Assembly (NCBI RefSeq): GCF_000224145.3
Contig: NC_020170.2
Coordinates: forward strand, 67,001 to 131,000
Direction: 5' to 3'
DNA length: 64,000 bases
DNA from: Ciona intestinalis
Taxonomy: Eukaryota; Chordata; Ascidiacea; Phlebobranchia; Cionidae
Below the pieces are notes generated by a model. The model saw nothing but the letters and a program-made list of their open reading frames with translations. It did not search any database and was not told the origin of the DNA. The position numbers and the translations under genes were made by a program. This document shows, one piece after another, positions 23,801 through 34,750 of the stretch; position 1 is the first letter of the stretch; each line of letters opens with the position of its first letter.

Positions 23801-24078
23801 TTCTTTACTAGTGCCGGCATTTTTATTAAATCAGTTAAATAAGTAGGCCTATACTAATGGTCACATTTTTCATTACAGATACGAGATACCTATTTAATTT
23901 GCAACGTTTAATCAGCATGCTAGACTGATTATTTCAAACTCATACATTTTTTTGCAACACGACTTAGGATAAAAGATAACATAAACACTTACTCCATGTT
24001 GGTCCAAGTTAAATACGGAACAAACTCATTGCAGGAAACCAGTGAGACAAGAAATAATGTTAGAAAACATTTAATCAT
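17860..24078 (-). CDS. ATP6AP1: V-ATPase accessory subunit 1 (Ac45)
   Basis: Type I membrane glycoprotein that helps assembly and targeting of the V-ATPase in secretory and endosomal membranes. Exons (5' to 3') 24078-23993, 23237-23108, 22003-21944, 20062-19900, 19379-19297, 19196-19000, 18915-18862, 18466-18217 and 18069-17860 add up to 411 codons; all are GT-AG and in phase. The N-terminus MIKCFLTLFLVSLVS is a signal peptide. Family stretches include LIFLADQ-LTVEDFTYFG, KYVAVLTTDATHSV, and the C-terminal ALDCEGWFTIGIWTG, one transmembrane helix, then the tail TMDRFDDPKG, which is nearly invariant in Ac45. RIRR followed by QSEAD in exon 6 fits a furin-type cleavage site, matching the known processing of Ac45. 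At 410 residues it is somewhat shorter than the human protein (470). The exact acceptor of exon 6 is not certain: 19196 keeps phase, while the stronger-looking 19212 does not. Confidence 0.93.
19715..19815 (-). mobile_element. SINE remnant with internal deletion
   Basis: Contains AATGTAACTTG followed by GGAAAATGACAGTCGTAATAACACAGGTGT, then jumps to CTAACCAACTGTGCTACGAG, which resembles the tRNA-like head. Most of the SINE body is missing. Located in an ATP6AP1 intron. Confidence 0.55.
20283..20530. mobile_element. fold-back MITE, family B, one arm
   Basis: Only the right arm is present: AGAAACTAGAAACAATCAAAG, CCATGCATTGTCGAAACAGT, GATGGTACCTTTAGGTCAC, ending CATTTTTGTTTGTATGTCCC. In an ATP6AP1 intron. 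Confidence 0.65.
22348..22413. repeat. perfect 33-bp tandem duplication
   Basis: Two adjacent identical 33-bp units (22348-22380 and 22381-22413), beginning GTAGAGAAAACGG and ending ACGAATAGCA. In an ATP6AP1 intron, immediately left of a GGGATGTG-ended repeat. Confidence 0.85.
22407..22640. repeat. GGGATGTG-ended dispersed repeat
   Basis: Starts CAGGGATGTGGCGAGACGAA and contains GCTATAATGTTACACGCGAG. The same order of blocks is found at 48041-48200 (GGATGTGCCGAACC, then GCTATAATGTTACACACGAG). The CAGGGATG start is common among hAT elements; assignment to hAT is tentative. Confidence 0.5.
23341..23530. repeat. inverted partner of 25565-25705
   Basis: Contains AATCCTGTCGCTGGTGAGTGG and GATCTGGTGCTCAT. 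The reverse complement of these blocks is found at 25565-25705 (ATGAGCACCAGATC, CACCCACCAGCGACAGGATT). Either the two ends of a large element, now full of later insertions, or two copies in opposite orientation. Confidence 0.5.
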
Positions 24079-24245
24079 GATTATATCTAATAAACCTATA
24101 AAAATGAAGTTCCTATTAAGTACAACAAGGTTATATAACAAACTAACTATGGTAAATTTTGATAAGAATAAGTTCAGTATTAATGCTCTCCTAAAGAATT
24201 CTCCTACAGCTTGATTTAATGTTGAACTCGTTCACGTGATCATAG

Positions 24246-24741
24246 AAATAAAAAAGAGTAGAACGCGCAACTGCTCAAAACCGTGATATATTCTTTTTTC
24301 TATTCACGTGACCGCCAACTCCGTCCCCATTTCCCTTCGTCTCCATTGTAAAAGATAGGCGCATAGTATTTTTGGACGGTTTTAGCTGTTTATTTTAAAA
24401 ACTACACCAACTTTTTAAGTTTGTTAGGCTAGTTTAGTTATTTGGTACGTTAACGCTTACAGTTTACCACTTGTTTAGGAAATTTAATTATTTTAAAAAA
24501 TTAATTAAAAATTTCAAACAAACGGTTTTTTTAGAAATATATATATATTAGAAAATAGTTTTTTACACAATAACTTTAAATTAAGTCAAAAAACGAAGAA
24601 AAACTACACAAAACGTCATCGACTCCATTGACTACAATAGTAAACGGGAACGACCCGCGAAAGAGAGACAGTGTATCGTGCTCTCTCCTTTGCCGACATT
24701 GGAGATGCGCCTTCTATTCTTTTTTATTTCTGTGCACGTGA
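24246..24741 (+). mobile_element. MITE, family C, full length
   Basis: Ends are inverted: AGAAATAAAAAAGAGTAGAA then CGCGCAACTGC at the left, and TTCTATTCTTTTTTATTTCTGTG at the right, about 495 bp. Internal blocks CACGTGACCGCCAA and GTAAACGGGAACGACCCGCG are shared with copies at 24852-25110, 33297-33735 and 39768-40262. No ORF. Confidence 0.75.
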
Positions 24742-24851
24742 TCGATTAGTGGCATAGATATCATATACATCTATGACTAGTGGTGTGACTAATAGAAATC
24801 TTATATAACAATTTTTGACGTAGTTAATGAATAAATGTGCCTGTACCACAG

Positions 24852-25110
24852 CAAAAAATTAGTAGAACGCGCATCTCTAATGTCGGCAAAGAAGAGAGCA
24901 TGATATACTCTCTCTCCTTCGCGGGTCGTTTCCGTTTACTATTCTAGCCAATGGAATCGAGGGCGTTTTATGTAGTTTTTATTCGACTTTTGACATAATT
25001 TAAAGTCAAAAGGTAAAACAACTATTTTCTAATATATATATTTCCAACAAACCGTTTGTTTGAAGGTTTTTAATTAAATTTATTAAATAATTAAATTTTT
25101 ATTTCTGTGG
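24852..25110 (-). mobile_element. MITE, family C, partial inverted copy
   Basis: Begins TTAGTAGAACGCGCATCTCT, continues CGCGGGTCGTTTCCGTTTACT and ends near TTTTATTTCTGTGG. It is the reverse complement of the right half of 24246-24741. Confidence 0.7.
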
Positions 25111-25224
25111 CCTGTACACGGTATCTGGTGTTGTGATAAATTTGTTCCGAAAATTGAATTTGTCTTAATACAACAGCTGCTTAAAGTTTTTGTCACTTAC
25201 ATTTTCGCAACACCAGGTACTTAC

Positions 25225-25559
25225 CAGAGTCCGTCTCCGTATATAAAAACATGGGGCTTAATTGAACATAGACATAATATAAATCTTTATATAGAGAGCT
25301 AAACCTATTTTATTTTGTGTTTTTAATACAAATATGGGATGCATATAAAGAAAACAAATTTTTAAGTACTTGTGTAGATTTATTTAAGCTTAAAAAAGAC
25401 TTGCAGTTTTTGAGTTCTATGAATAAACTTCGATTAGGCTAAAAACTAGGATTAAAAATTCCCGTTGCTTGGGTAAACAATCGGCTAAATTAGCCTCATT
25501 TGGTTGCCCTGTAAGATTTTTATGGTGATGAAATAACTCATGTTTATATACGGAGTCTG
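25225..25559 (-). mobile_element. hAT-like MITE, family D, older copy
   Basis: Starts CAGAGTCCGTCTCCGTATAT and ends AACTCATGTTTATATACGGAGTCTG. It is the reverse orientation of the copy at 30969-31329. The flanks GTACTTAC and ATCCTTAC agree at six of eight positions, so a target duplication may have decayed. Confidence 0.7.
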
Positions 25560-25564
25560 ATCCT

Positions 25565-25705
25565 TACTGTGTTTCTTACCAAGAATCGTTCAACTCTATG
25601 AGCACCAGATCCTGGTCGCGGAATTTATTCCAGTGGGTGGGAGACCAAAGGAATATTTTGAGACAAAAACTTAATGGCCACCACCCACCAGCGACAGGAT
25701 TCCTA
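25565..25705. repeat. inverted partner of 23341-23530
   Basis: Contains ATGAGCACCAGATCCTGG and CCACCCACCAGCGACAGGAT; see 23341-23530. Confidence 0.5.
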
Positions 25706-26061
25706 TTAAGCTTATTGAGCACGTAAGTAGTCATATACAGAGCCATAAAAATACCGAGTGTGACATCCCATTGTTACGTAAAAGACAAATTTTACGGCAA
25801 TTTGTGTCTTAAATTATACAGTGGATATAGGGAAAATTCATGTTTTTGGGCCTAAAAACAAATTCTTGGGTTCAAAAATAGAATAAGAAGCAATTGATTT
25901 GTGACATTTTGGTCTTTTGATGCGGGTAAATTTATATATATTTTTAAAAATATGTTTGGTAAGGTAAATATAAGAAGCTGTTTAACGTCTTTCCACAGAA
26001 AGGAAACACAAACAAAATCTAAAAGCAAACCTTTTAAAGTTTGGCAATGAAAACATACAAA

Positions 26062-26675
26062 ACTACAATGTGGGGGAAGATGGGACTCTAAATTGAAATA
26101 TATTTACATTAGCAGTATTCTGCAACTTGCAGTTAACCTACCGAGTTTAACAGACTGTGCTAGTTTCTTTGCCATGTAAACTTCATATATGTAATGTTAA
26201 ACCAATATTTTTTGTTGTTTTTATCTCAAATTAAAGTCACATTGACCCTGCCTATTTTCTTCATGCTTATATCTCAGTGTTTTTACAAAACTAAAACTAG
26301 TTTTATGAGACAAAATCAAACTGTACGAAACATTCAAGGTTGTTTTATGAAGCTATGAAACTATAGTTTAAACGTTCGCACACGCAAACTAAAAAAATCA
26401 TCGACTTTACTATGATTTAGCGAGCATTAAAAAATAGCACCTTACTATTTTGCATTTTTTCAGCTGTTCAAAGTATACTGTTTCTATTTTACATATTTTT
26501 TTAATATTTAAAAACAGTAATCAGCTTTGACGGGCGTTTTATAAAGTCGTAATAATACTGTCGAATAATTCTGTAACCTTATTTTCCTGATTATCATTAA
26601 ATGGGGGTCCGTAAAAAGAAAATTAAAAAAAGTCTCGTCTGACAAAGTGTCCCATTTTCCCCCACCCTACTATAC
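26062..26675. mobile_element. fold-back MITE, family A long form
   Basis: Left end TGTGGGGGAAGATGGGACTC; right end CGTCTGACAAAGTGTCCC with CCCCCACCCTACTATAC. Inner part AAACAGTAATCAGCTTTGACG and CATTAAATGGGGGTCC is shared with 13103-13623 and 15940-16568. Confidence 0.7.
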
Positions 26676-26676
26676 A

Positions 26677-26776
26677 TGGTAACTCTTAAGCTGGCACGAG
26701 GTGTATTAACACTCGTGTTTAACGACTGTCGTTTTCCGGCCACGCGAGATATAGTAAGTACATTCATTCATTCATG
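26677..26776 (+). mobile_element. SINE 3' fragment
   Basis: GGTAACTCTTAAGCTGGCAC through GGCCACGCGAGATATAGTAAG with the tail (ATTC)3. Abuts the family A element, which may have inserted into it. Confidence 0.7.
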
Positions 26777-26786
26777 GTCATTGTAT

Positions 26787-26884
26787 TTGTTCCGACCTAC
26801 TGCGTAGCGCAGTAGCGTCAGGGCGTATGCGCAATGGCGCCCGGTACAAATACATCGGTCGGAATATATCACGACACCGAGCTC
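26787..26884. repeat. CpG-rich repeat, family F
   Basis: GTTCCGACCTACTGCG, TATGCGCAATGGCGCCCGGT, ATCACGACACCGAGC. Diverged copies at 40345-40450, 51340-51500 and 51935-52110. Confidence 0.6.
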
Positions 26885-27632
26885 TTTATGCATATTAAAT
26901 ATATTCTGTATAGTTCAGTGCGGGAATTATAAATAATTGACAGCTCTTTTTATCAATTTCGGTATAAAGTAGCTCTACAACATGTTGAATTTTAATATTT
27001 TTTGAAAGGATTATAAATTTTATTATATGAATGTAATCTGCTTAAACTTTATTTAGTAGAATGTTCAAATTTGGAGATTGTGGCATCATTATAAATGATC
27101 AAATGATTGCTAGTCTTTTTTGTTCTGTATACTACATACTAGGATCACCTAGGTCTTAGAAGTTTCCTATGTATACTTATCATTATTACCAACAACAAAA
27201 GTATCAGCTAAATTCCTATTTTTGAGCATCGTGAATAAATTTGAATGCATTGTTGACGACAAATTAAATAATTACTTTAAAACTAATGAAAATAACATAA
27301 AATTAATGAAACATAATCATTTTTTACACTGAAACAATACAATAATATAAGTGCATATATGCTCATTGCACGATAACATATTCAAGTATTTCAGTGTGTT
27401 AAAATTAAATGTAAAAGTAAAATTATTAGCATAAAGAAATGTACAAAGTTTAACACTACAGTATGTCTTAATATAAACCTAACGTTACAAAGTTGGCACT
27501 GTGCAGGGATTAGACCACTGCAATGTTAATGTTTTTTTTTATGTTGAAACATGAATCAAAATTTACAAATATTGCACAAAAACTGAACGAACTCCAAGTT
27601 CCTACCATTTTATTTCATTCAGCAGTAATTCT

Positions 27633-30600
27633 TTATTCAAATAGAGAATTCTGAAAAAATCATTGATTTTAATATTATGTTAAAATATAAACTATACACA
27701 AACATTAGTAGACCTAAACCAATATTTAAATGGGGCAGCATACATACTAAGTGCAATTAAATATATAAAAAACGTCCTATCTAATCCCAGTGTTTAAAGA
27801 TATTTGCAGAAATACTCATAATTAGTCTTACAAATAAAAACTGAGATTTTTACCTGATTCATAAACAAGTCTTGACTTCCATTAGTAAGCGTTGAATTTA
27901 TAGATGCAAAAGGATCATTTTGAAAGTCAGGCACTGAGTTAGAATTTGTGATCGGTGCTCCTATGTTTGTTCTGGGTGTCGGTGTTGGGGCAGTTAACCC
28001 ATCTGTGTCTACTGGAACACCTCCAACAGAGTTACGAAGATAACTGTCAAAGTTGGGGGATACTGATTCATTGCTGCGTGGTGGAGGGGCTGGTTTGGAC
28101 ATTTGGAAATTCTTAAACATATCTTTCTTGTTTGATGCAGCAGATGAGCCCATGCCTGGAATGAGACTTGCAAATGGATCAGGTTTCTCTTTCTTATCCG
28201 CTTGCGGATTAAGAGAATCTGGGATTTGATTGACAGGTGCTAAGATTGGATCAGGGCTAGACAAAAAAGGATCACCGAATGGATTCTGTGGAGCTCCACC
28301 TTGAACTGAGAAATTAGGGGGTTGCATGGCTCCTGTGCGAACTGGTATGTTAGGTGCTGGACCTGATGGGAAAGCTGGTGCAACTGCTGGTTGTGCGTAT
28401 GGTTGAGATGGCATGGAAAGGTTACCAGCTTTTTGACCTGCATACATGCTTTGTTGAATACCATAAGCAGGATTTTGTTGTTGTTGTACACCAAATGCAG
28501 GTTGTTGTTGTTGTTGTTGTTGTTGTTGTACACCAAACACAGGTTGTTGTTGTTGTTGTTGTTGTTGTTGCTGTACACTAAATACAGGTTGTTGTTGCTG
28601 AACGTTGAAGAATTGAGCTGGATTTTGTTGTGCATTGCCTGTAAGTGCATCATGTCTAAATTGTCAGCCATACAATATATAGTTGAAAAAATACAATGAA
28701 AAAAACAACTACCCAGAAAGTTTGTGGAAAGTTAACTTGTGGTAACACATAAGCTGACACAAGGTGTTTTCTGGCCATGCCGAAATAAAGCAAGTTACAT
28801 TCATTCATTCATTCATTCATTGTGGCTACATACATATATCAGATGGTAACTACCTTGTTGAAAGCTTGCAAGTATTTGGTCCTTCGTTAATTTTGCACCA
28901 GGATTGGGAGCTGGTTGAACAGCATTAAGACTTAGAGCTTCCAAGTCATTACTGTAAGATGCGTTTCGTTTTGGAACATTTTGGTCACTCTGTAACAATT
29001 ATAAGTTGTATCTGTTTACATAATTCTTATCAAAAGTTGTGTCATGATTAGGTATATCAAAGTTAGCATGACAAGCATTCTACACCAATACTACCCTGAT
29101 AAGAAAAATTTTAACCTTTCTTATTAAATGGAAAGTGTTTGTTTTGAGTAGTCCAATTAAAATATTTTATTGATCCAGCAAGTACAAAACCCAACCCCTC
29201 CAAAATATGCCATAAAAACTGAAATTGGAGGAACTTACCATTCCAAACATGTCTGGTTCGGCACTCGGGGACACCGGTGTGTCGGGAGATGTTGGTACAT
29301 TATCTGGCCATGGATTAAATGCATCCAGTTCTGACATCTAAGTACAAAGTAATTGTAAAAGACAATCCATAAATATTGAGTGGTTGCTTATAAGTACCAT
29401 ACTGTCATTTTATTTAATTCTAAAAGGAAGCTATGTAACATACTTGATGTATATTATGGAGTTCTTGTTTTAGATTTACAATGTCATTGTTTTGTGGAGG
29501 TTGATCTACATGGTTGATTGGTCGGTTACTTGGCACTGCATATACTTCCTCTGATTGATCTTGTTTCTGTGGAAAATTTTAGTCTTGGCGAAATATGAAA
29601 GTGGAAGTATTACTCTAAATAATCTACTTGTCATACCTAGAACAGCATTGATAAAACTATTCAATACCAGATTAATAGAATAATTGAATAAATGTAACTT
29701 GCTTTATCCTCTCGTGGTCAAAAAACGACAGTTATTGTAATACAGATGTTCTGTTTCATACACCTCGTGCCAGCTTATGAGTTACAACATGTCCACATAG
29801 ATATGTAACTTTGTGGGTAATTGTGTTTTTGTGTATAGCCGACAATTTAAACAACCAATTAATGACTACTGAGTTGGAGCAATCGCCGTTAAGTGTCTTG
29901 CCCAAGATACACCCTGACTTCCATGGCAGTGGCAACAAATCTTGAACCCAAAATCTCTGTGTTAGAGGCAGAAAATCACCCACAACTTGCCAAAATGATA
30001 CAAAATTAATAACATTCTGAATTCACAACACAAGGATAAATAAGGGAGCACCAAAGTGTACTTTATAATGTTTATATGTTATTTATACAACTTTGACTTA
30101 CTTTATTATTTACCTCCTCCATCTCCTTCTTCTTCATATCATACACAACTTGAAATAAATCCCGCAATGTCAGAACCAAAGTTTCTGCTGCTTTCGCTGT
30201 TTTGATCCCGAAAAATTGATGCTTTCCCGTTTCTACTCCAAAGATGTAACCGAATGCTCGGCGATCCGTGAGATCGCGTGCAATAAATGAGATACGGTGC
30301 ACAGGGTGGGTATGTAATATTGTCTGTGTAGTAATGTGAATTGAAATGTTTAACTTCTATATTACGTTGAGAAGAATGTTGATGTCACTGTTATACCTAT
30401 TTCACAGGTAAAAACAGCTTTCAAAGTGTAAATACGTTGTACATGAATGCTAACTATGACAACAAGTGTTGCAACAAAAATTATTTTTTTCTTGCTTGGC
30501 AAGGCAACCACAATTGAAATAACACAGGTGTTCTATTTCATACACCTTATGTCGGCTTACAAGTTACCACATGTGTAACTTTGTAGAATATTATATTTTC

Positions 30601-32352
30601 AATTTAGAATTTTGTTTATGTATATGTGACAATTTTCACTTGAAACCACTGAATTTTAACATTTACTATTAAGTGTCTTTTTTAAGGATGCATATGCTTC
30701 TATTTGTAGCAGCTTTAAGGCCAAAAACCCACATTTTCTGGGCTAGAGGCAGGTGTCCTAACTACTCAGTCACATTATCTGTACCATATAAAAATTTTAT
30801 ATCCTACAAGAAATAAAGCGGTTTTAATTAATATTTTAATAATTATAACTTACCCCTGTTGAAATGTCAATAATTTTTAAACCAGCTAATGAAACATTTA
30901 CGATAATCTTTGTTTTGTGTTGACCAGAGGCTTTAACAACCGCCTGTGTAAAAAAAGTTGGTATTAAGCAGAGTCCGTATATAAACATGAGTTATTTATC
31001 TTACAGGGCAAGCAAAATGAGGCTAATTTCGCCGATTATATACCCTAGCAACGGGAATTTTTAAACATATTTTTCTACTTAGTCACAGTTTATTCATAGG
31101 ACTCAAAAACTGCAAGCCACTTTTAAGCTTTAATAAATGTACACAACTATTAAAAATTTGTATTTATTTTATATGCATCCCGAATTGTATTAAAAACATT
31201 AAATAGAATAAATTTAGCTATATATGTACATATTTATATTATGTCTATGATCAATTTAGCCCCATCTGCTGTGTGCTATGTGATTTCTATGAGCGACGTG
31301 AAATAACTCATGTTTATATACGGACTCTGGTATTAAGGAATAAAGTCACCGACTCACCGACATTGAATAAATGAATAAATGTAACTTACTTTATCCTCGC
31401 ATGGTCGGAAAAGGACAGTGGTTATAACACGGGTGATAATACACTTTGTGTTAGCTTAGGAGTTACCATGTATGTTACTTTGTAGGTATACAATTATTTT
31501 TTGTATTTTTTAACTTTTTTATATAAATATGGCTGACAAGAAACTACAAAAGAAATAGCAAACCTTAAGTTTAAGTATGGATTCCTGGCACATTTGGTCT
31601 CCTCTTGAATCAGGCACATCATCAACACCAATAAGTTTCGCTTTAAAACTTGAACCGTTTCCACGGAATCGGTCTCCAGGATCAGGTGTTGTTGCATCTG
31701 ATGCAAAAAAGAAACAGTTTAAATAAGCATTTTTGTGTAAATTCCGATTCTATGTATCACATTAGGAGCTGTATGCTTAAGCACAATTGTTAGAGAAAAT
31801 GCATTGTCGTAGGATACCAGTTTTAAAGCTAAAGGCTGCTCTTATTGTCAATGTGAGGAGAACTTAATGACAATTTATCCAACTCATTAAACATGTTAAA
31901 CACATTTATACAAAGTACACACAGTGGCTCCAGCAAAACCTCTTATCTATGGAATGTCGTTTTTAAAATGCTTTGACCATTGTAAACATAGGAGGGCACG
32001 ACACTTAACACTAGTTACCCCAGCCCAACAGTCATTAATACGTTTTCCAAAAGTACATTTTTTTGGCACCCAATAAATCCTAAAATGTACTTAGACACTC
32101 GTGTTATAACGATGGGTGTGCTTGGCCTCGCAAGAATAAATAGGTCACATTAATTTACCCATGAGTACTTGGCAAATGTTAGCATATGGTGAATGTCAAA
32201 TTTCAACAACCAAACATGACGAACAAGAGAACCACATAAACAAAATTTGTTTTTAAACAAAACGCACCTAGAACTTCCTTCTTTTCAACTCCAAGATTCA
32301 CAGAAGTATGTGTCTCTGAATTATTTTCCGGGGCATTACCAGTTTCAGCCAT
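27633..32352 (-). CDS. DAB2: Disabled-family PTB endocytic adaptor (DAB1/DAB2-like)
   Basis: Exons 32352-32268, 31697-31564, 30943-30854, 30323-30102, 29566-29444, 29337-29239, 28989-28854, 28638-27854 and a tiny last exon 27650-27633 give 563 residues, in phase throughout. The PTB domain occupies about residues 33-175: [74 protein letters not shown]. It binds NPxY tails and phosphoinositides in this family. The C-terminal part is disordered, with polyQ modules, DPF motifs (GDPFL, PDPFA, NDPFA) for AP2 and one NPF for EH domains, and KPAPPPR as a possible SH3 ligand. This is the layout of Dab2, a clathrin adaptor for LDL-receptor-type cargo; a single pre-duplication Dab gene is likely, so the symbol is approximate. 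The last exon (NSLFE, stop) is inferred; reading on into the intron would add 17 other residues (plus stop). PolyA signal on the minus strand at 27609-27614. Confidence 0.9.
28474..28605 (-). repeat. CAA/polyQ tracts in the DAB exon
   Basis: Four stretches of CAA codons (TGT/GTT runs on the plus strand) separated by PVFSVQ, PVFGVQ, PAFGVQ and NPAYGIQ-like spacers. The spacers are similar to each other, so whole modules were duplicated, not just single codons. Confidence 0.85.
28740..28822 (+). mobile_element. SINE tail fragment in a DAB intron
   Basis: GGTAACACATAAGCTGACAC, a short deletion, GGCCATGCCGAAATAAAGCA and the tail (TTCA)6. Confidence 0.7.
29682..29995 (-). mobile_element. tRNA-derived SINE in a DAB intron
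   Basis: Reverse orientation: AATGTAACTTGCTTTATCC, CACCTCGTGCCAGCTTATGA, CCGTTAAGTGTCTTGCCCA, then the B-box reverse complement TCTTGAACCC and TCTGTGTTAGAGGCAG. Near full length. Confidence 0.8.
30480..30790 (-). mobile_element. SINE, strongly diverged copy
   Basis: Recognisable blocks only: ATAACACAGGTGTTC, CATACACCTTATGTCGGCTT, ATTAAGTGTCTTTT and GGGCTAGAGGCAGG. Older than the neighbouring copy. Confidence 0.55.
30969..31329 (+). mobile_element. hAT-like MITE, family D, with 8-bp target duplication
   Basis: Perfect or near-perfect inverted ends CAGAGTCCGTATATAAACAT / ATGTTTATATACGGACTCTG of about 28 bp enclose a 361-bp non-coding element. It is flanked by a perfect direct repeat GTATTAAG (30961-30968 and 31330-31337). 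An 8-bp duplication and CAG ends fit the hAT superfamily. It sits in a DAB intron. Confidence 0.85.
31365..31500 (-). mobile_element. SINE 3' fragment
   Basis: GAATAAATGAATAAATGTAACT, TTATCCTCGCATGGTCGG, TTATAACACGGGTGA, GAGTTACCATGTATGTTACT. Head missing. Confidence 0.7.
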
Positions 32353-32451
32353 AATACTCTTGATTCCAATTAAACAGCCTGTGATTTTTAAGATTGTTTA
32401 GTCTTATGAAGTTGTGACTACTTATCTAAACACGTCGAAAGCAGTTTTGTT

Positions 32452-32765
32452 CGGCGCCGTGGCACTGTTGGTGCTGGCTTGCTTCTAACCCATAAGTTAT
32501 GGGTTCAAGACTCGTCATTACTATTATTGTGGCCGTATGTGTCCTTGGGCAAGAAACTGAACGACAGTTGGTCTAACCAAGTGGTCACTAATAGGTTTTC
32601 TAAATTGTCAGCTACTCAGCTATACACAAAACGTTCCAAAAAACCATCACCCACAAATCACCCCTACATTTATGGTAACTCGTAGAAACATAACACCTGT
32701 GTTATAACAACTGTCATTTTCCGGTGACGCGAGGATAAAGCAAGTTAGTGAAGTTACATTCATTT
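32452..32765 (+). mobile_element. tRNA-derived SINE, near full length
   Basis: GGCGCCGTGGCACTGTTGG head, GGGTTCAAGACTCGTC B box, GTCCTTGGGCAAGAAACTGA body and a tail of GATAAAGCAAGTTAGTGAAG then TTACATTCATTT. It lies about 100 bp upstream of the DAB start codon, sense to the right. Confidence 0.8.
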
Positions 32766-33296
32766 AATACTTTATAATTCAGTAGTTCAGAATAAACAAT
32801 AACTTTAAACTGGTTTTCTGTATAGGTGGTTTCCCTAAAAAGAACTTATGTTTTGAATTACTGAGCACGTTGGTGGCACGGAAATAAAAACAAGAGATCA
32901 AAAATCTAATGCGTAAACACGTTTAAAACTAATTAGCATAGTATTAATTAATAATTTTACTACCAAATTTAATTCCTACTTAAATGGTAATAGTTGGTTC
33001 AGTCGTGAATCGTTTTGTGGATTTCTTATCTTACCAACACGTGCCCTCCTAAATTTCCAGACAGTGTTTCCGCTATGTTAAAGTACATGAGAAAGGTAGT
33101 CGTTAATAAATCGCTAATCATGAGCTTTCAAATCTAAAAATTTAGTCTAAAAATTATAAATATATATTATGATTTGATTTCAATCAAGAGAATAAAGTGT
33201 AAACGCTAGAATTAGGAATTGAGATAAGTGCGGAAAAAGTCGCGCAAAAAAACAACGATCTATATGACCACCAACGTGTTCAATAACGTGTTTAAA

Positions 33297-33735
33297 AAGA
33301 ATAGAACGCGCATCTCCAATGTCGGCAAAGGAAAAGGTTGATACACTCTTCTTCTTTCGCGGGTCGTTCCCGTTTACTATTGTAGTCAATGGAAAATTAT
33401 AAGGTAAAACAACTATTTTCTAATATATATTTCTAACAAACCGTTTGTTTCAAGGTTTTTAATTAAATTTATTAAAAAATTAAATTCCCTAGACAAGTGG
33501 TAAACTGCAAGCGTTAATCTACCAACAACTAAACTGGCCTAATAAACTTGAATAGTTGATGTAGTTTTTGAAATACACAGCTAAAACCCCCCAAAACCAC
33601 TGTGCGCCTATCTTTTACAATGCAGACCAAGCGAAATGGGTGCGGAGTTGGCAGTCACCTAAATGGAAAAAAAAGAATATGTCACAGTTTTGGGCAGTTG
33701 CGTGTTCTATACTCTATTTTTATTTCTGTGGATGG
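33297..33735 (-). mobile_element. MITE, family C, inverted copy
   Basis: Begins AAAGAATAGAACGCGCATCTCC, contains TCGCGGGTCGTTCCCGTTTACT, TGCGCCTATCTTTTACAATG and ends TATTTTTATTTCTGTGG. It is the reverse complement of 39768-40262. Confidence 0.75.
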
Positions 33736-34261
33736 TGGTCACACATATTTTTTAGTCAAACTGTTGTAGGTTGGTACACTTTTATCTTTTACGAGTACCC
33801 ATTTGGTAATAGACGAAAACAAATGTAACAGTTATATTTGACAGTATTTTCATGATCCAACAAAGCGGGCGCTAAAGGCGATTACCATTGTTAAAAAACT
33901 CGGTGTTAATCGAACACAATATACTTGGCTGAAAAAAAGCACAATAGTAATATGCTCATTTTAAATGCTCGCTGAGTTAGATTAAAACTGCCGAAATGTT
34001 TGTAGTTTGAGAGTTTGAATCTTCAACCCAATGTCGTAGTTTAATAAAAGTAAGTTCAAATATTTTGTAGGGTTGGATTTTGGCTCATAAAATTAACTTT
34101 AGTTTTGTAAAAACCACAAAGATTTTGAACAGTCTTATCTTTCCTTGCCTGCTATCAAATCGCTAAGTATTCCCTGGTGTGTGTTTAATATACTTTGTCG
34201 AAATGTTGTCAAATAATGAAGGTAGGGTAATACTTATTGGTGGTATCACCAGAAAAAACGT

Positions 34262-34750
34262 CATATAGTGGTAGAGTGGGGGAAGATGGTACACGTAATC
34301 CTGTATTGTCCAATATTTTCAAATTTAAAATACATAACGGTTTTTGGGTGTTACCACGACATGGTACTATCATTACTTTATTATTTTACAACAACTTTAA
34401 CAAATTTAAAACATATAATAATACACACGAGAAGTTATATAGCGATTCGCACAACAGGTGTAATTTTACAAATTCGAAAACACATAGGGCGAGGTGGTAC
34501 AGTTTATAATTGTTAATTTTGTTTAGTAAGTAAATTTATTATTATAGGAATACACAATACACGTAAATAACACCAAATAATAGTGTACGCTTTGAAACCC
34601 CATCTTACAAATTCTTTTTCTTTTCCTTCTACTTGGTATTGTTTGAACGATAAAGAAAATTGTTTAAACATTAATTGATAAATATTGTATCCTACAAATG
34701 TATATAAACTTGTAACAACAGAACATTGATAATAACTACTAATAAAGTTT
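34262..34750 (+). repeat. family A-related dispersed repeat, copy 2
   Basis: Starts GTAGAGTGGGGGAAGATGG and is collinear with 12512-12960, sharing TTGTCCAATATTTTCAAA and ACCACGA..TGGTACTATCAT-type blocks. Confidence 0.6.

Larger units (their letters stand above)
24079..27632. other. intergenic region, dense MITEs
   Basis: Holds family C (24246-24741, 24852-25110), family D (25225-25559), a repeat arm (25565-25705), a family A element (26062-26675), a SINE tail (26677-26776) and a family F fragment (26787-26884). From 26890 to 27630 I see AT-rich sequence only. Confidence 0.6.

Noticed and set aside
28354..28699. Open frames rich in Val or Leu opposite the DAB exon
   Set aside because: They are reverse-strand readings of the CAA repeats; the minus-strand frame is clearly the gene.
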